Assembly: GCA_900491605.1 (NCBI GenBank)
Contig: UESW01004010.1
Location: forward strand, 449,313-513,312
DNA: 64,000 nt
Direction of reading: 5' to 3'
Source: Calamus simplicifolius
Lineage: Eukaryota; Streptophyta; Magnoliopsida; Arecales; Arecaceae
A program made the translations under genes and the position numbers. This document shows, one piece after another, positions 35,645 to 48,206 of the stretch. The notes beneath the pieces are model-generated. The model was given only the letters and a program-made list of their open reading frames with translations. It did not search any database and had not been told where the DNA came from. Each line of letters opens with the position of its first letter. The stretch's first letter is position 1.

Positions 35645-38600
35645 TCATCTTCCATTAAAGACGCCGCTGAAGACTTGGCTGTTTCCCCCAAGTGATGCTT
35701 CCCACTCGATGGAGGCCATGAGGATTTCCGCCAACTTCACTGTTATCTCCCTCATTTCCGGACGGTCCAGCGGCTCATCACTCAAGCACCACATGGCAAT
35801 GTCTGCCATCTAAAATGGGTGATAAACAGTGGTTTCATTAGCAATGAGAGAGCAAAGACAAGCGTATTAACACATGCTTTTAAAGTGCTCGTGAGCAGGC
35901 TAACCTTATGTACTTCTTCTATAGGGTAATTATCATTGAGATTGCCATCTATAACCGCCTCCAAAGCACTCTCTGGATTTGGATCGCCCTCTTGGAAAAT
36001 CTCTTTCATCTGATCAGAATTGTTAATGTCAATGTATTCTTCCTCCAGTCGTTCAGAAATACTGATTTTGTTTATGATCGTTTATTCTAACTACCACATG
36101 GAGAAAATTTCAAATCTTAATGACTATAAATCAGCAATATTTTTGGATTATGACAAACAACTTACAATTAAGATCAGTGATTTCATCCTGTTATGATCCT
36201 TATTGTCTCGACTGAGAGCACGACGGCCTGTTATTAGCTCTGCAAGAACTACTCCAAAAGCAAAAACATCAGTTTTGGTGGTCATCTGGAGCTCACGGAC
36301 CGCCCTGTCCAAAGCTATAAAATGTCACTCACAAGCAACTCAAAGAATCAATGAAACAGATGGAGCGATCATGGATGCAAATAATTGCATGATCTGTACT
36401 AACTCTGGAGGGAGGTAACCGGGAGTTCCAACCAAACGAGTTGCCATGCAGTCATCCTCCCCACTGCGTTCCACAAGCTTTGCCAGTCCAAAATCTGCAA
36501 CCTGTAACAATTACTGCCCTGGCCTTATTATCTCTTGACAAAATAGTCAGCTATGAATAGCAAATGTTCTTGATACTTGACACAGTCTGAAAACTGGAAA
36601 CTCTTGAGGCAGTAGCAAAAGAGAGGATCTAATGCTAATCTTTTGAAGTTTGTTGAGGAAATAAAAATATAGGGAAAAGCTTAAAGAACCGACCTTTGCT
36701 CTCAGTCCATCATCCAGCAAGATGTTACTAGTTTTTATGTCGCGATGAACATATCGTGCCTTAGTATGATCATGAATGTACTCAATACCCCTTGCAGCAT
36801 CCAATGCAATCTGTGCTCTTGCATTCCAAGAAAGAGGCTGATGTCCTGCTGGCAATTTATGTTATATATACTTCATATCCATGGTTCAATCCAGTTGGAT
36901 AAATGGAAAAAAGTATACAAAGAACATAAGTGAAGTCACTTCAGATGTCTTTAGATATCACTAGAAAATCATAACATTTTGTGATCTTATAGTGTATTTA
37001 GTTAAGAAACAAAATCATGAAATAAAATCAACCAAGGGGAAAAGATTTCAATGTTCATTATTGAGCCTTTTCTTTTTGACAAGGAAACACATTGACAACA
37101 TAGCAAACGACATACAATATTCTGTCACAGTATGTGCATCAATCTAGGCTGATTTGCTAACCTTTCAGAAGTGGGTCATGAAGATGCTCATTAAGTGAGC
37201 CATTCTGAACGTATTCATAAACCAAATAGAGGTTGTCATCGCCTGCTGCATAACCAATTAGCTCAACCTGATAAAAAAACTCATCAGCACAACGGAATAA
37301 ACCATTTTCTATGGCCATCGTGGTGAAGAGTCTTGCAATCACATACCACATTTATGTGATGCACTTTGCATAACACCTTCAGCTCGGCGAAGAACTCCCT
37401 CGACTTGCTCGACTTCATCTTTTTAATGGCGACTTCCTGTCAAAGTTGATCATATTAATGAATCATGTAGAACTACTGATTTGTGAAACTCGATCCAAGA
37501 TTTGATTTAAATTCTATTACCTGCTTTTCTATCATTCCAAAGAAAACACTCCCATATCCTCCCTCTCCAATCTTTCTAGTTTCGTCAAAGTTAGCCGTGG
37601 CTCCCTCAACCTCCTCCAAGCTAAAGATTACAGGTCTCTCGGACTTGAATGGCTGGGATTCTGCTACAAAGCAAACTTATTAGAATTCAAAAAAGAGAAT
37701 TGGCCTAACATATAGTTGAGTTAGTTGATTTATCTGGCCTTCAATAGTCTTATTGGGAAGATAATGGCTCTCCAGGGCTGCAATACTCTTTAAGCTCACG
37801 ATATTGTCCGTTTTCTTCTTAGGATCCTTCAAGCTGTGCTGGTGGATTCGTTTTCTCAGGCTAATAAGAACTATGATTCCAATAACCACAAGGAAGACCA
37901 TCGACAATGATAGGCCTAGCATCAATGCAACGTTCTTTCCTGATTTTGATGCCAAAAAGAAAAAGAAAAATATGTTAACACGAAGTACATGTACAATGCT
38001 TGAGGAATGCAACCCTGCGAGCACGCATGCGCCAAGACAATATTGTATTCAAATAAGGTTACCATATAAATTATTATATTAAAAAATTTAATATAATAAT
38101 TTAAGTGATCATATTTGATTTTTGATAATTTAAAATTATCATAAATCATGATAATCTATCAATTCCCATCTAGAAGGTAGGTATCTAATTACCAAAGTCT
38201 AGTAATTTTAAATTACCTTTTGACTTTTATAAAAATTTAATAATATATTTTATTTACACTAGATAATATTATACTATTTTATATTATATTTAAAAATTAA
38301 ATATTAACCATTAAATTATTAATATTTATGATCTTTTTGTATATTCAATTATTATATAATATATTATTATAATCTAAATATATAATATTTTTAAAATTAA
38401 TTTATAAAGAATTTTAATTTTTATCAAATATTTTATATATTCTAACAAATAGAAGAGAAGGCTGCTTAAAAGATTTTAAAAAAAATTATAAAATTTAAAA
38501 ATATAATAAATTGATTAACATATTTTGTTATTATAAAATAAAACATTTTTTTACTTTTTCAAAATCTAATTAGCAAGTGTAAGATTATCCACAATCTTAT

Positions 38601-41600
38601 ATTCATGTTAATATTATGCTGCTATGGATCAAACACGACCTTAGTGCCCAAGCAAGAAGACTTGTTGCACCATCTTTCAGTGTAGGAAGCACACGTTGAT
38701 CGTACGGATTGGCCATCCACCCATGCCAGCGCATGTGTGGTGCGTAGCAAGGCTCATTGGGCCAGATGGTTAATCCGCATGACTGATGTGTCCACTAGAG
38801 GGCGGTGCAACAAACTTTTCCAATGACAAATAGAGATGAAGAGCCACTTGCTTATGATTTCATCTCTCCTAGGCCCAGCCCAGATTTCCATTTGGTTCGA
38901 CAAGAGAAGATCAGCGTGGCTCTTCTCAAAGTCTAATTTGACGATATGCGATCAAAGTACATCCCCAAGCATTCTCCATTCAGCGGATATAAACAAGTTG
39001 CTTAATTACTTGATCAAAATTATAAGGGTCAAAACTTGGGCCGCAAAACCGCCGTAATTCGAACTCCCATTTTGAAATCGAGGTCCTTATCCAAGTCAAG
39101 GCTCAGGTTCCTCGACCGACCAAGTCAAAGCTCATGGAACCAGGCATTATAATATTATATGCATTGGGTCAAAGCAAGGGCCGACATCACTTGAGTCAAA
39201 CCCTTATCCCTTTGCTCAAGAGGCAAAAAGGGGTGTCATTCCAACCAAAGTTCTAGTAATTGTACGGGACCAAGATGCAATTTTTTTTTCTTAGAAATTA
39301 AAGAAACCATGTTGGACCATGGGTTGCACCAATCTTTTATTGAGGAGAGGATTGTGTACATAACAGAAACCCTAATGCAAAATTATATAGTTATTTAAGT
39401 TTTGAGTTTATGTTTTAGACTCAAAAACTACATCTCAAGATATAGTACCATACATGATTATATAATATATGAAGTATTCATACATAATGATGGAGCCGGT
39501 TGACTCCATAAAAAATAATTTTTTTTGGACGGCTTCCAGCACCAGCCTCCAGCGCTGGCCAAAGGCCGACAGACTCCAGCGTCGGCCGCCAGCGTCGGCC
39601 TCCAGCGACGGCCGCCAGCGACGGCCTCCAGCGTCGGCCTCCAGCGCCAGCCTCCAGCGCTGGCCAAAGGCCGACAGACTCCAGCACCAGCCGCCAGCGA
39701 CGGTCGCCAGCGTCGGCCTCCAGCGCCAGCCTCCAGCGCTGGCCAAAGGCCGACAGACTCCAGCGACGGCCGCCAGCGTCGGCCTCCAGCGACGGCCACC
39801 AGCGATGGCCTCCAGCGTCGGCCTCCAGCGCCAGCCTCCAGCGCTGGCCAAAGGCCGACAGACTCCAGCGCCATCCCCCAGCGTCGGCCTCCAGCGACGG
39901 CCGCCAGCGACGGCCTTCAGCGTTGGCCTCCAGCGCCAGCCTCCAGCGCTGGCCAAAGGCCGACAGACTCCAGCCCCAGCCGCCAGCGTCGGCCTCCAGC
40001 GACGACCGCCAGCGACGGCCGCCAGCGTCGGCCTCCAGTGCCAGCCTCCAGCGCTGGCCAAAGGCCGATAAACTCCAGCGCCAGCCGCCAGTGTCGGCCT
40101 CCAGCGATGGCCGCCAGCGTCGGCCTTTAGCGCCAGCCGCCAGTGTCGGCCTCCAGCGACGGCCGCCAGCGTCGGCCTCCAGCGCCAGCCTCCAGCGCTG
40201 GCCAAAGGCCGACAGACTCCAGAACCAGCCGCCAGCGTCGGCCTCCAGTGACGGCCGCCAGCGACGGCCGCCAGCGTCGGCCTCCAGCGCCAGCCTCCAG
40301 CGCTGGCCAAAGGCCGACAGACTCCAGCGACGGCCGCCAGCGTCGGCCTCCAGCGACGGCCACCAGCGATGGCCTCCAGCGATGGCCTCCAGCGTCGGCC
40401 TCCAGCGCCAGCCTCCAGCGCTGGCCAAAGGTCGACAGACTCCAGCGCCATCCCCCAGCGTCGGCCTCCAGCGACGGCCGCCAGCGACGGCCTCCAGCGT
40501 TGGCCTCCAGCGCCAGCCTCCAGCGCTGGCCAAAGGCCGACAGACTCCAGCCCCAGCCGCCAACGTCGGCCTCCAGTGCCAGCCTCCAGCGCTGGCCAAA
40601 GGCCGACAAACTCCAGCGCCAGTCGCCAGTGTCAGCCTCCAGCGATGGCCGCCAGCGTCGGCCTCCAGCGCCAGCCTCCAGCGCTGGCCAAAGGCCGACA
40701 GACTCCAGTGCCAGCCCCCAGCGTCGGCCTCCAACGACGGCCGCCAGCGACGGCCTCCAGCGTCGGCCTCCAGCGCCAGCCTCCAGCACTGGCCAAAGGC
40801 CGACAGACTCCAGAACCAGCCGCCAGCGTCGGCCTCCAGCGACGGCCGTCAACGACGGCCTCCAGCGACGGCCGCCAGCGATGGCCTCCAGCGACGGCCG
40901 CCAGCGTCGGCCTCCAGCGCCAGCCTCCAGTGCTGGCCAAAGGCCGACACCTTCAAAGTTAGGCGGCCCCAGTATCTTCCCAGGTGGCCCCCGGCCTCTC
41001 CAAGCCAGGCGGCCCCGGCGCATTCCCAGATCAGTCCCAGCATGGCTCTATCAGTTCAGGGCGCCATCTCTGACGTGCGCCGCCTGCATCTTCCCAGGCG
41101 GCCCCTGGCCTCTCCAAGCCAGGCGGCCCCGGTGCATTCCCAGATCAGCCCCAGCATGGCCCTATCAGTTCAGGGCGCCATCTCTGACGTGCGCCGCCTG
41201 ACACTGCCGGACCTAACAACTGATGGGACTTAACCTACCAACCAGCCCAGACTCACGCAACGGCTCAGCAGACATTCTGACTTCACGAAAACCCATGTGA
41301 TCGTGTCAGCGTCAACCCCTATAAAAAGGTAAATCACGTCGAGAACCAGGTAACGCAAGTTTACACACTTGATGCTCTAACTCTCAGAAGAAGGATCCAA
41401 TTCTTCCGAGTTCTCTCCCTTCTCAAGAGCTCTCTCGAGCTCCTTCTCTGCTGTGACCTCAATCACTAAATAGGGCATCGGAGGGTTCCATCGGAGAATC
41501 CTTTCTGGTCTTGGAACTTCTTTGCAGGTAACCCGGTGAAGAAGGAGAGCCTCCATTTCTGACGTTTAGAAGAGGTGATCGAGCGTCATCACATAATATT

Positions 41601-43152
41601 TTACATAATAGAAAGACGAAAGAATCTCTTTTCTCCTCTCAAAAGTAAACAATAAGCACGAATGATACTTTGATAGCACTTGTGTTAGACCAACAAATGT
41701 TTAATAACAAAAAACCCAGCTAAAACCTAATTAGTCTCGTTTAGCAAAACAGCCGGAAGAAAAGATTTTGAAAGCAGAGCTTTTGACATTAAAAATTTAA
41801 AATTAGGACTTTTAGAAAAAAAAAAGTTATTTATTGTTTGATAACTATATTTTTAAAGTATTGCAACAGTTTAACATTTGTTTAATAAGCAAACTAAAAA
41901 ATGCTTTTACAATAAAAATCATAAAAATTATTATATAATACATTCAATCATCTAACATGTTAAAAATTATTATAAATTATTATAATAATATTATAAGATA
42001 ATACCATATTAAAATATAATATACTAATATAATAATGGCTATATATTTTATTATTATTTAATAATTATATTATAGTATTTTATGAAAATTATAATTATTA
42101 TTATCTAAAAATATAATACCATAATATTGTGATATATTATTATAGTAATATAATAAAATATAGAATTATATAGTATAATAATATCATATTTTCATACTAT
42201 ATTATAGTATTTTATAATATAATATTATATTATTTTACACTGCACATAGGTTATAATTATAATATTTTTTTCATATAATTATAAAAGTTATATTTTATTT
42301 ATAATATAATGCAATATAATTTAAAATATTATATTATATTATATTACTATAGTCATATCATATTATTATATTATCTTACTTTATATTACTTAATATTTAT
42401 AATTGTAATTATATTTTATATGTAATTATAATGATTAATTATATTTTATTTATAATATTATTATAACATTTAAATATACTTTATTATATTATTATAGTTA
42501 TATTATATTATTATATTATATATTAAATTTATTGTTTGTTTAGTTCGAATTTGTAACATTCGAGTTTAATTAAAACAACTTTCAAACATTAAGTAAGTAG
42601 AGCTTTTGAAAAAGTTTCAAATTAGAGTAAAAATTTTAATAGTTTTGATCAAGCTATACTTTTAAAAATTTTATTAAATATTATAAAATTATTTAAAAGT
42701 ACTTTTAAGCTTCGAGAGCTTAAGTAGAAGTAAGCATAAGATGGATTAAAGGTGAAAAGATAATTTAAGATATGAACCCAAACCCAAATTCAATATAGCT
42801 AACTTGAGCTTAGTCGAATAGAATTCTCTCAAGATTCAAGTTGAACTCAGTCCGATTGGTATCTATATGTCATCATAAAAAACTTTTTCTACATAACGTG
42901 CGATGCGTACTCCTACACCGCATATGATGTATGCACTCCTACATCATGCATGAAAATTAGCTGTACATATGCAATAAAAAAAGGATAAAAATATCCTTAG
43001 GCATGCCCGATCACACGAACGTGCTGTACAGACTGTTCCATATCACCGTAAGCATCTGAATATCAACGTGAGCAAACCCAACCCATTCTCTCTCCACATG
43101 GCAACCCCAGTGACATCTCTTAACTTTTACCTACCATCACCTAGCGATATCA

Positions 43153-43187
<35 letters not shown>

Positions 43188-44656
43188 TATATATATATAT
43201 ATATATGGGGGAGCAGACGGCCGGCATATATGAGAGATATATATATAACAACCCTCCAACTGAGATAAAGTTCCTGGAGGCCGCGTTATGGAGGACATGC
43301 TGCGGAGTTTGGTGATAATTTGATTGAAGGAAAGATGTAAAGGTCTGGAGGGGAAAAAGGATTCATCCAAAGTTCAGAAAGATTCCGGATAATTAAAACT
43401 AAAAAAAACAAAAAACAAAATAGAAGTAAAGAATATAAGATTGTTATAAAATATTTAGTTACTTCTATATATTTGTTTGTGTGAAAATAAGTACGAGAGA
43501 GAGGAAAAAAAGATTTTAGCCAACAATAACAGAATGAATATCAAATATAGCACCATTAATCCGTAATTCATAGAGTTGCTGATCCATGATCAACTACTCT
43601 ACCAATAGTAATCTAGAGGACAGGGGAAATCATGAACCACTTCATTACGATTTACGAGAAAGGTGCTACCCAACTCTATCTCTCAGCTTACCCAGCCTTC
43701 GCTTTTCAAGCAAACTAAATTTGGAAGTAGCCATGCAAAAATATACTTTTGTTCCTTAAAATTATTGTTTTCAAATTTTATTTTGATTCTTAATTTTTTT
43801 ATTATTATAATTTAATTTTTTTATATATTTTAAAAATTATTATATTTTTAATATTTTATTACATAAATCTGTAGATATTTTAATTGAACCTGCTGTGGGG
43901 CATTGGGAATGTAAAATAGTGAAGAGACTAAAATACTTAAGTGAAAAATTTTTGGAGCACAAATATATTTTAGCTTTTTTTTTTTCACCTTCTCGTCTAT
44001 TCTGGTGGCTTACCTTTTCGAGAGGGTCCCTGCGGCGCCGGCGAACGCCTCGCTCCCATGGGCACAAAAAGCACCCAACCGGGATTGATGAAGTTCGGGT
44101 CATTCACGGCGCTGTTCATCTCCAGTATCGCGTCGGCGTTGGATGAGAGCAGCTCTGCGATGGTGGTCAGAGTGTCCCCCTTCTGCACCGCGTACGACAC
44201 CACCGCCGACCCCTCTTCCGCCGGGCAGCCGCACGGGAGGTGCACCGTGATCTCCCCACCTGGCGTCAGATTCTTTGGATCCGGGAGGCCCCACGCCAGC
44301 CCGCTGAAGTCCTCAGTCCTGATGCCGTCCGGCTTGTCGTTCGGCCGCACCGTATAGTTGGTGTCGTGGATCAGGAAGGCAGAGCCGTCTGTCTCCTCGC
44401 ACACGCATGGGACCTCGACGAGGAAGTCGGTCTTCTTCCCCGACGGCCGGGTGATCGTCTTGATCAGTGACGCGTTAGCCGAGTAGTTGGACGCGATCAC
44501 CGACGGAGGCAGCCCTCGCGGGTCGACGTAGAGGTAGGAGCTGCAGGTGGCGTTGGGCGAGGGGGTGGAGCACCCGATGGGGTAGGGCTCTACTTTGGAG
44601 AGATTGGTGGATAGGGATACAAGGAGGGGGAGGAAGAAGAGCGAGAGCTTGGCCAT
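35645..44656 (-). CDS. LysM receptor-like kinase, LYK3/EPR3 type, 10 exons
   Basis: Plasma-membrane receptor kinase expected to bind a carbohydrate ligand. Exons: 44014-44656, 37787-37939, 37521-37663, 37347-37436, 37162-37267, 36694-36845, 36404-36501, 36166-36304, 35905-36009, 35645-35809. All are GT-AG with matching phases, giving 597 codons. Exon 1 encodes a signal peptide (MAKLSLFFLPLLVSL), the LysM ectodomain with CxC pairs CVC and CGC, and a clear last LysM (YAVQKGDTLTTIAELL). Exon 2 gives the membrane helix (LSMVFLVVIGIIVLIS) followed by LRKR. The kinase has GEGGYGSV, VAIKKMK, YVHRDIKTSN, VADFG and TPGYLPPE, so it looks catalytically competent. The loop after PPE lacks the YAQ motif of NFR1/CERK1-like nodulation kinases and resembles Arabidopsis LYK3 and Lotus EPR3 (inference). 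The exon 2/3 border is the least certain. Intron 1 is 6 kb. Confidence 0.92.
39531..40950 (+). repeat. 13-bp GC-rich minisatellite with 27-bp spacers
   Basis: The basic unit is 13 bp, CCAGCG(A/T)CGGCC(G/T). Fourteen 27-bp variants containing GCTGGCCAAAGGCCGACAGA punctuate the array. Distances between successive variants are 105, 79, 105, 105, 105, 144, 105, 118, 105, 66, 92, 105 and 144 bp, each exactly 27 + 13n. The unit has no stop codon in any frame, so long open frames occur on both strands; these are not genes. Confidence 0.95.
40975..41201 (+). repeat. 114-bp direct duplication
   Basis: Two adjacent copies start TCTTCCCAGG at 40975 and 41089. They share AAGCCAGGCGGCCCCGG, TTCCCAGATCAG and CAGGGCGCCATCTCTGACG. 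The duplication lies within the solo LTR, just after the minisatellite. Confidence 0.85.
41320..41327 (+). promoter_or_regulatory. TATA box of the solo LTR
   Basis: TATAAAAA preceded by a C-rich stretch, positioned as the U3/R promoter. Transcription from it would run antisense through the 5' part of the kinase gene. Confidence 0.5.
41640..42760. repeat. extremely AT-rich low-complexity block
   Basis: More than 1 kb dominated by ATAATATTAT words in kinase intron 1, with no frame or boundary visible. Confidence 0.8.
43155..43206 (+). repeat. (CT)n then (AT)n microsatellites
   Basis: A CT run at 43155-43182 is followed by alternating AT at 43186-43206, in kinase intron 1. Confidence 0.95.
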
Positions 44657-45969
44657 GGCCGGTTTGGGGGAGCGGAGGAGTCTGAGAGGATGGAGAAAAA
44701 TAAGGGGCGAGATTTCGTTGGGAACCCGTTTGCGTTTTTGTCTCGTTAAATTTGGTTGCTTCTGGGTTTGTAATATGGTTGGGGCTGTTCGTTTGCAGCC
44801 GCGTCGCGGTGCCGGCCGCGATGTCCTATCGAAATGGGCTGATGGATATTTAAATAGTCTCTGTCGCGCGCTTTGGAGTTATCTTCTTACACTCTGGCCG
44901 AAGGGTGGATTGGAACCAGGTTGGATCCTGAAAGCTGATGATGGTGCAAAAAAAAAAAAAAAATTCCTCTCTCTCTCTTTTTAACGTGTATTTTTGTTTT
45001 GTAGGATTTCGGCAATGGGATGGTTGTCAAATGGTATCCATTTACAATGGGATTATAGAGCCAGACCATTCGAAAAGAACACTAGTTCCAACGGTATCGA
45101 AGTTAGGCAAAACGCAACAAGGTTAGATTCGCTTTGGATTGGCTCGATTTTGTTTTTAGTGCGTTGGACCGGCGTCTCTCCATCTTCTCACCCTGTGCTC
45201 TTCGTGAGTGTTGGAAACATGGACTTTCTGGCAGGGAATCTTGAGCTTTGTGAATATTTTTATTTTTTAAAATAATGGTCATTTTCTCCTCTCTAATTTC
45301 TTTTAAAAAAGGTGTTCGATAAGTGAGAATAAAATTAAAAATTATTTTTTTTATTTTCATTATGAACAGCTCGTTTCAAATAATGGATAAAAAAATCAAA
45401 AAGAATGTTATTCAATTCTATTTTCAGTTTTTATCAGTTCAAAATTATATTTTTTCAAAACATAATTATTTTCATTTTAAATTATTTTTATAAGTATTTA
45501 TAGGTTAAAAAATATATACTTTTAGTCCTTAAACTTTCACTCAAAATTCATTTAATCTTCAAACCTTTAATTCTTATTATTTAATCCTTCATATTTTTTT
45601 TTCTAACATTTTATTATACAAAATTTATTAACATTGACAGAATAACCGATGTGTTACTCTATAAGATAAGTGACTGGTCTAATTGAAATGACAAATTAGC
45701 TGCTTCATCAATTTTAACATTAAGAGATTAATAAATTATAACAGCTAAAAGTTTGAGAAGTAAAATAAATTTTGAATGATGATTGATGATCAAAAGTATA
45801 TTTTTAATTTTTATTTATTTTTTATAAAAATGAAAAAATAAAACCAGAACTATTATCAAAAATTAAATTAACCTTTAATTTTTGAAGGAAATATAAAAGG
45901 AAATACTGCACTTTTTCTCTGTTAAATAGGCATTGCAAATGATCAACAACCTTTGTAGGATATCTAGCA
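44657..45969. other. spacer: kinase promoter and PPR 3' side
   Basis: No gene seen. The part next to 44656 is the probable promoter and 5' UTR of the kinase. The minus strand at 45822-45996 continues the PPR gene in a shifted frame and may be its original C-terminus. Confidence 0.45.
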
Positions 45970-47633
45970 TTATATGCTACAATCTCCAATCCAACTAAGC
46001 CCAGGACTCTTCTGCAAACCATCATTCATCAGCTCATCCCTCAGCTTCCTAACATCTCCCCACTTTTCCTCAGCAGCGTATATGTTGGAAAGCATCACCC
46101 TGTAAGCAGTCTTGCTTGGATTCATCTCAAAGAGCCTTTGAGCAGCAACCTTGGCCAAATCCAAAGAGCCATGAACACCACAGCCCCATAGCAAAGCACC
46201 CCAGATGCCAGAATCTGGCGACATCGGCATCGTCCCTATAAGATCATAAGCCTCTTTCAACTGTCCAACCATGGCAAGCAGCCTCACCATGTACACATAA
46301 TGCTCCCTCTGCACCTCTAAGCCAAACTCTTCTGTCATTCTTCCAAACAACCTCCATCCATCATCCAAAAGACCAGAATGGCAGCAAGCAAGCAGTGCAG
46401 CCGAGAATGTAGCTCCATCAGGCTTGAATCCTTTGTCCAGCATCTCCTCGAAAACCCAAACAGCCTTGTGCCCATGTCCATGAGACCCAAGGCATGATAT
46501 AACGGTATTATATGCCACCAAGTTCTTCACATGCATTAATTCAAACACTTTGAGTCCAATTTCAGCAAAACCACATTTTGCATAAGCGTCAACGAGAGCA
46601 CAAGACACAGCAATGTTTAGATGGATTCCATGTCGGAATGCATAGCCATGAATCTCTTTGACCGGTCCGATCGCCGACAGAGAAGCACAAGCAGAGAGAA
46701 CACCAGCGATCAAGATGGCGTCCGGCCTCACACCCAAACAATTCATTTCTTTGAACAAGATTAGTGCCTCCTTGCACTCGCCTCCCTGTGAGAACCCAGT
46801 AATGAGAGCAGACCATGCAACCAGATCAGCCGGAGATAAACCCCTGAAGATCCGATAGCCCGAATCCAGGCAGCCGCACCTTGAATACATGCTCACTAGC
46901 ACACTCATGACATGGGGGCTCGAATCATACCCTCCTTTCAAGCAAATCCCATGAATTCCACGGCCAAAGAGAAGCGAGCTCTGGTCCAGAAACCTGAAAG
47001 CAGCCCAACCAATGAATACCCGTCCGGCCTTTCGCCGGCTTCTCGCATTCTATGGAACAATTCAAGACCCTTATTCCAGAATCCTTTGTAACCATATCCC
47101 GAGATCATCGAATTCCAGAGAACTAGGTCCGGGTCAAGCAATGCGTCGAACAGGGATCGGGCATCATCCACAAGGCCGAGTTTGGAGTACGCACTGACCA
47201 CTGCGCTGTTGCCTATGGGATCAAAGGCTAGCCCAGAAGAGATTAAGATACCATGGACCATCTTTGCACGCCTGAGATCCGCAATTTCTGAGCATGCGCG
47301 GAGGATGCAGGCGAAGGTACGGCCATCGGGTCTGGTACCCGAACGGTGCATTCGGGAGAAGAGAGAAAAGGTGCGGGAGAAGTCATGGCGCCGGGCGTGA
47401 ACTCGGATGATGGAATTCCAGAGGCGGACGGTCCTGTGGGGAGTTCGGTCGAACAGGAGGCGAGCGGAAAGGGTGTCGTCGTGGGCGGCGTAGGAGAGGA
47501 GGAGTTTGGTGGCGGGAGGAGGCTGGGAAGAGAGGCCGGTGGTGATGAGAACGGCGTGGAGCTGCTTGGTCTCGCAGAGGGTCGGACACACAGCTAAGGG
47601 ATCGAAGATTTCCGGAGGAAATCGAACTCGCAT
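45970..47633 (-). CDS. PPR protein, PLS/E class, single exon with one frameshift
   Basis: Predicted organelle-targeted RNA-binding protein of the E subgroup. The first part, 47633 to about 46990, starts MRVRFPPEIFDP and carries repeats such as VRLWNSIIRVHARR and LVLWNSMISGYG. The second part, about 46989-45970, continues with SVLVSMYSRCGCLDSG, LVAWSALITGFSQGG and NLVAYNTVISCLGSHG, then the E region (DSGIWGALLWGCGVHG, YRVMLSNIYAAEEKWGD). A one-base loss in a T run (plus-strand AAA 46990-46992) breaks the frame; with one more T the reading SGFLDQSS continues directly, giving about 553 residues, near the length I recall for Arabidopsis At1g64310. The C-terminus LSWIGDCSI is short: the next frame reads EIVAYNARYPTKVVDHLQCLF, suggesting a lost E+ motif. 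Intronless, as is usual for the family. Confidence 0.85.
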
Positions 47634-48206
47634 TCACGGCCTTGGCGCCTTCAGCAACCCTCCTCTTCTCGGTCTCTGCCTCGCTGCATTCCATTCGCAC
47701 GAAGGCGCGTATGCTCTCTTTTTCAAAATAAATAAATAAAATTTATATCGCCCTTAATGCTTTAGCAATATCTATATAATATATATAAAAATTAATTTTT
47801 TAATCTTTTTTTTTTTTTTGCCACATAATCTCTTCTTTTTCTTTCATTTTACCAGCCTCGATGCGCAGTATTTTAGTTTACAAGTAAATAGATAAATATG
47901 TTTTAATTCTTCTACCTATATTCTTGTGTTTCTACTTTATAATTAAAGAGATAAAGATGCTCTTACTTCCGCCTCATAATAAAAATAAAATTTTACTATA
48001 TTAGAAATATTGTTATCTAGGTGATGGCTCAAAATTTTCATCTATACAGTCTACTTGATGCTTTTTTTCATATTATATTTTATTATTTTTATTTCTTGCT
48101 TTTACATTTTTTTATTAATGAAAGAGTCATTATAGGTTACCATTGACTTGACAATCGTTTGAAAGTGTTTATTGTTATAAATATGTTGATTGCATATAAT
48201 TATGAT
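47634..48206. other. spacer: PPR promoter to element F
   Basis: AT-rich beyond 47720 with no gene. The first 100 bp probably contain the PPR leader. The left border of element F is placed at TGTTATCGCC, 48207. Confidence 0.45.

Larger units (their letters stand above)
39488..41591 (+). mobile_element. 2.1-kb solo LTR of a gypsy element with minisatellite U3
   Basis: The element begins TGATGGAGCC and ends GAGCGTCATCA, with TGATG/CATCA inverted ends. It is flanked by a perfect 5-bp duplication CATAA (39483-39487 and 41592-41596). A TATAAAAA box sits at 41320-41327, about 270 bp before the end, as expected for U3 followed by R-U5. The terminal part (GCATCGGAGGGT ... TTTGCAGG) resembles the corresponding part of the element G LTR, suggesting a Tat-type gypsy. 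No primer site, polypurine tract or coding region accompanies it. It lies antisense to the kinase gene. Confidence 0.85.
37940..44013 (-). other. intron 1 of the LysM kinase, 6.1 kb
   Basis: Donor GTAAGC at 44013 and acceptor TCAG at 37940. It contains the 2.1-kb solo LTR, a very AT-rich kilobase, microsatellites at 43155-43206 and older unplaced sequence. No gene is supported inside it. Confidence 0.85.

Noticed and set aside
39435..41233. Long open frames (298-436 codons) on both strands, Arg/Trp/Gly- or Pro/Ala/Ser-rich
   Set aside because: They are a consequence of a 13-bp stop-free repeat unit, since all three frames are open on both strands. No start context or conserved domain is present.
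44595..44984. 129-codon open frame on the plus strand opposite the kinase start
   Set aside because: It overlaps the kinase signal-peptide exon and promoter and has no domain; shadow frame.
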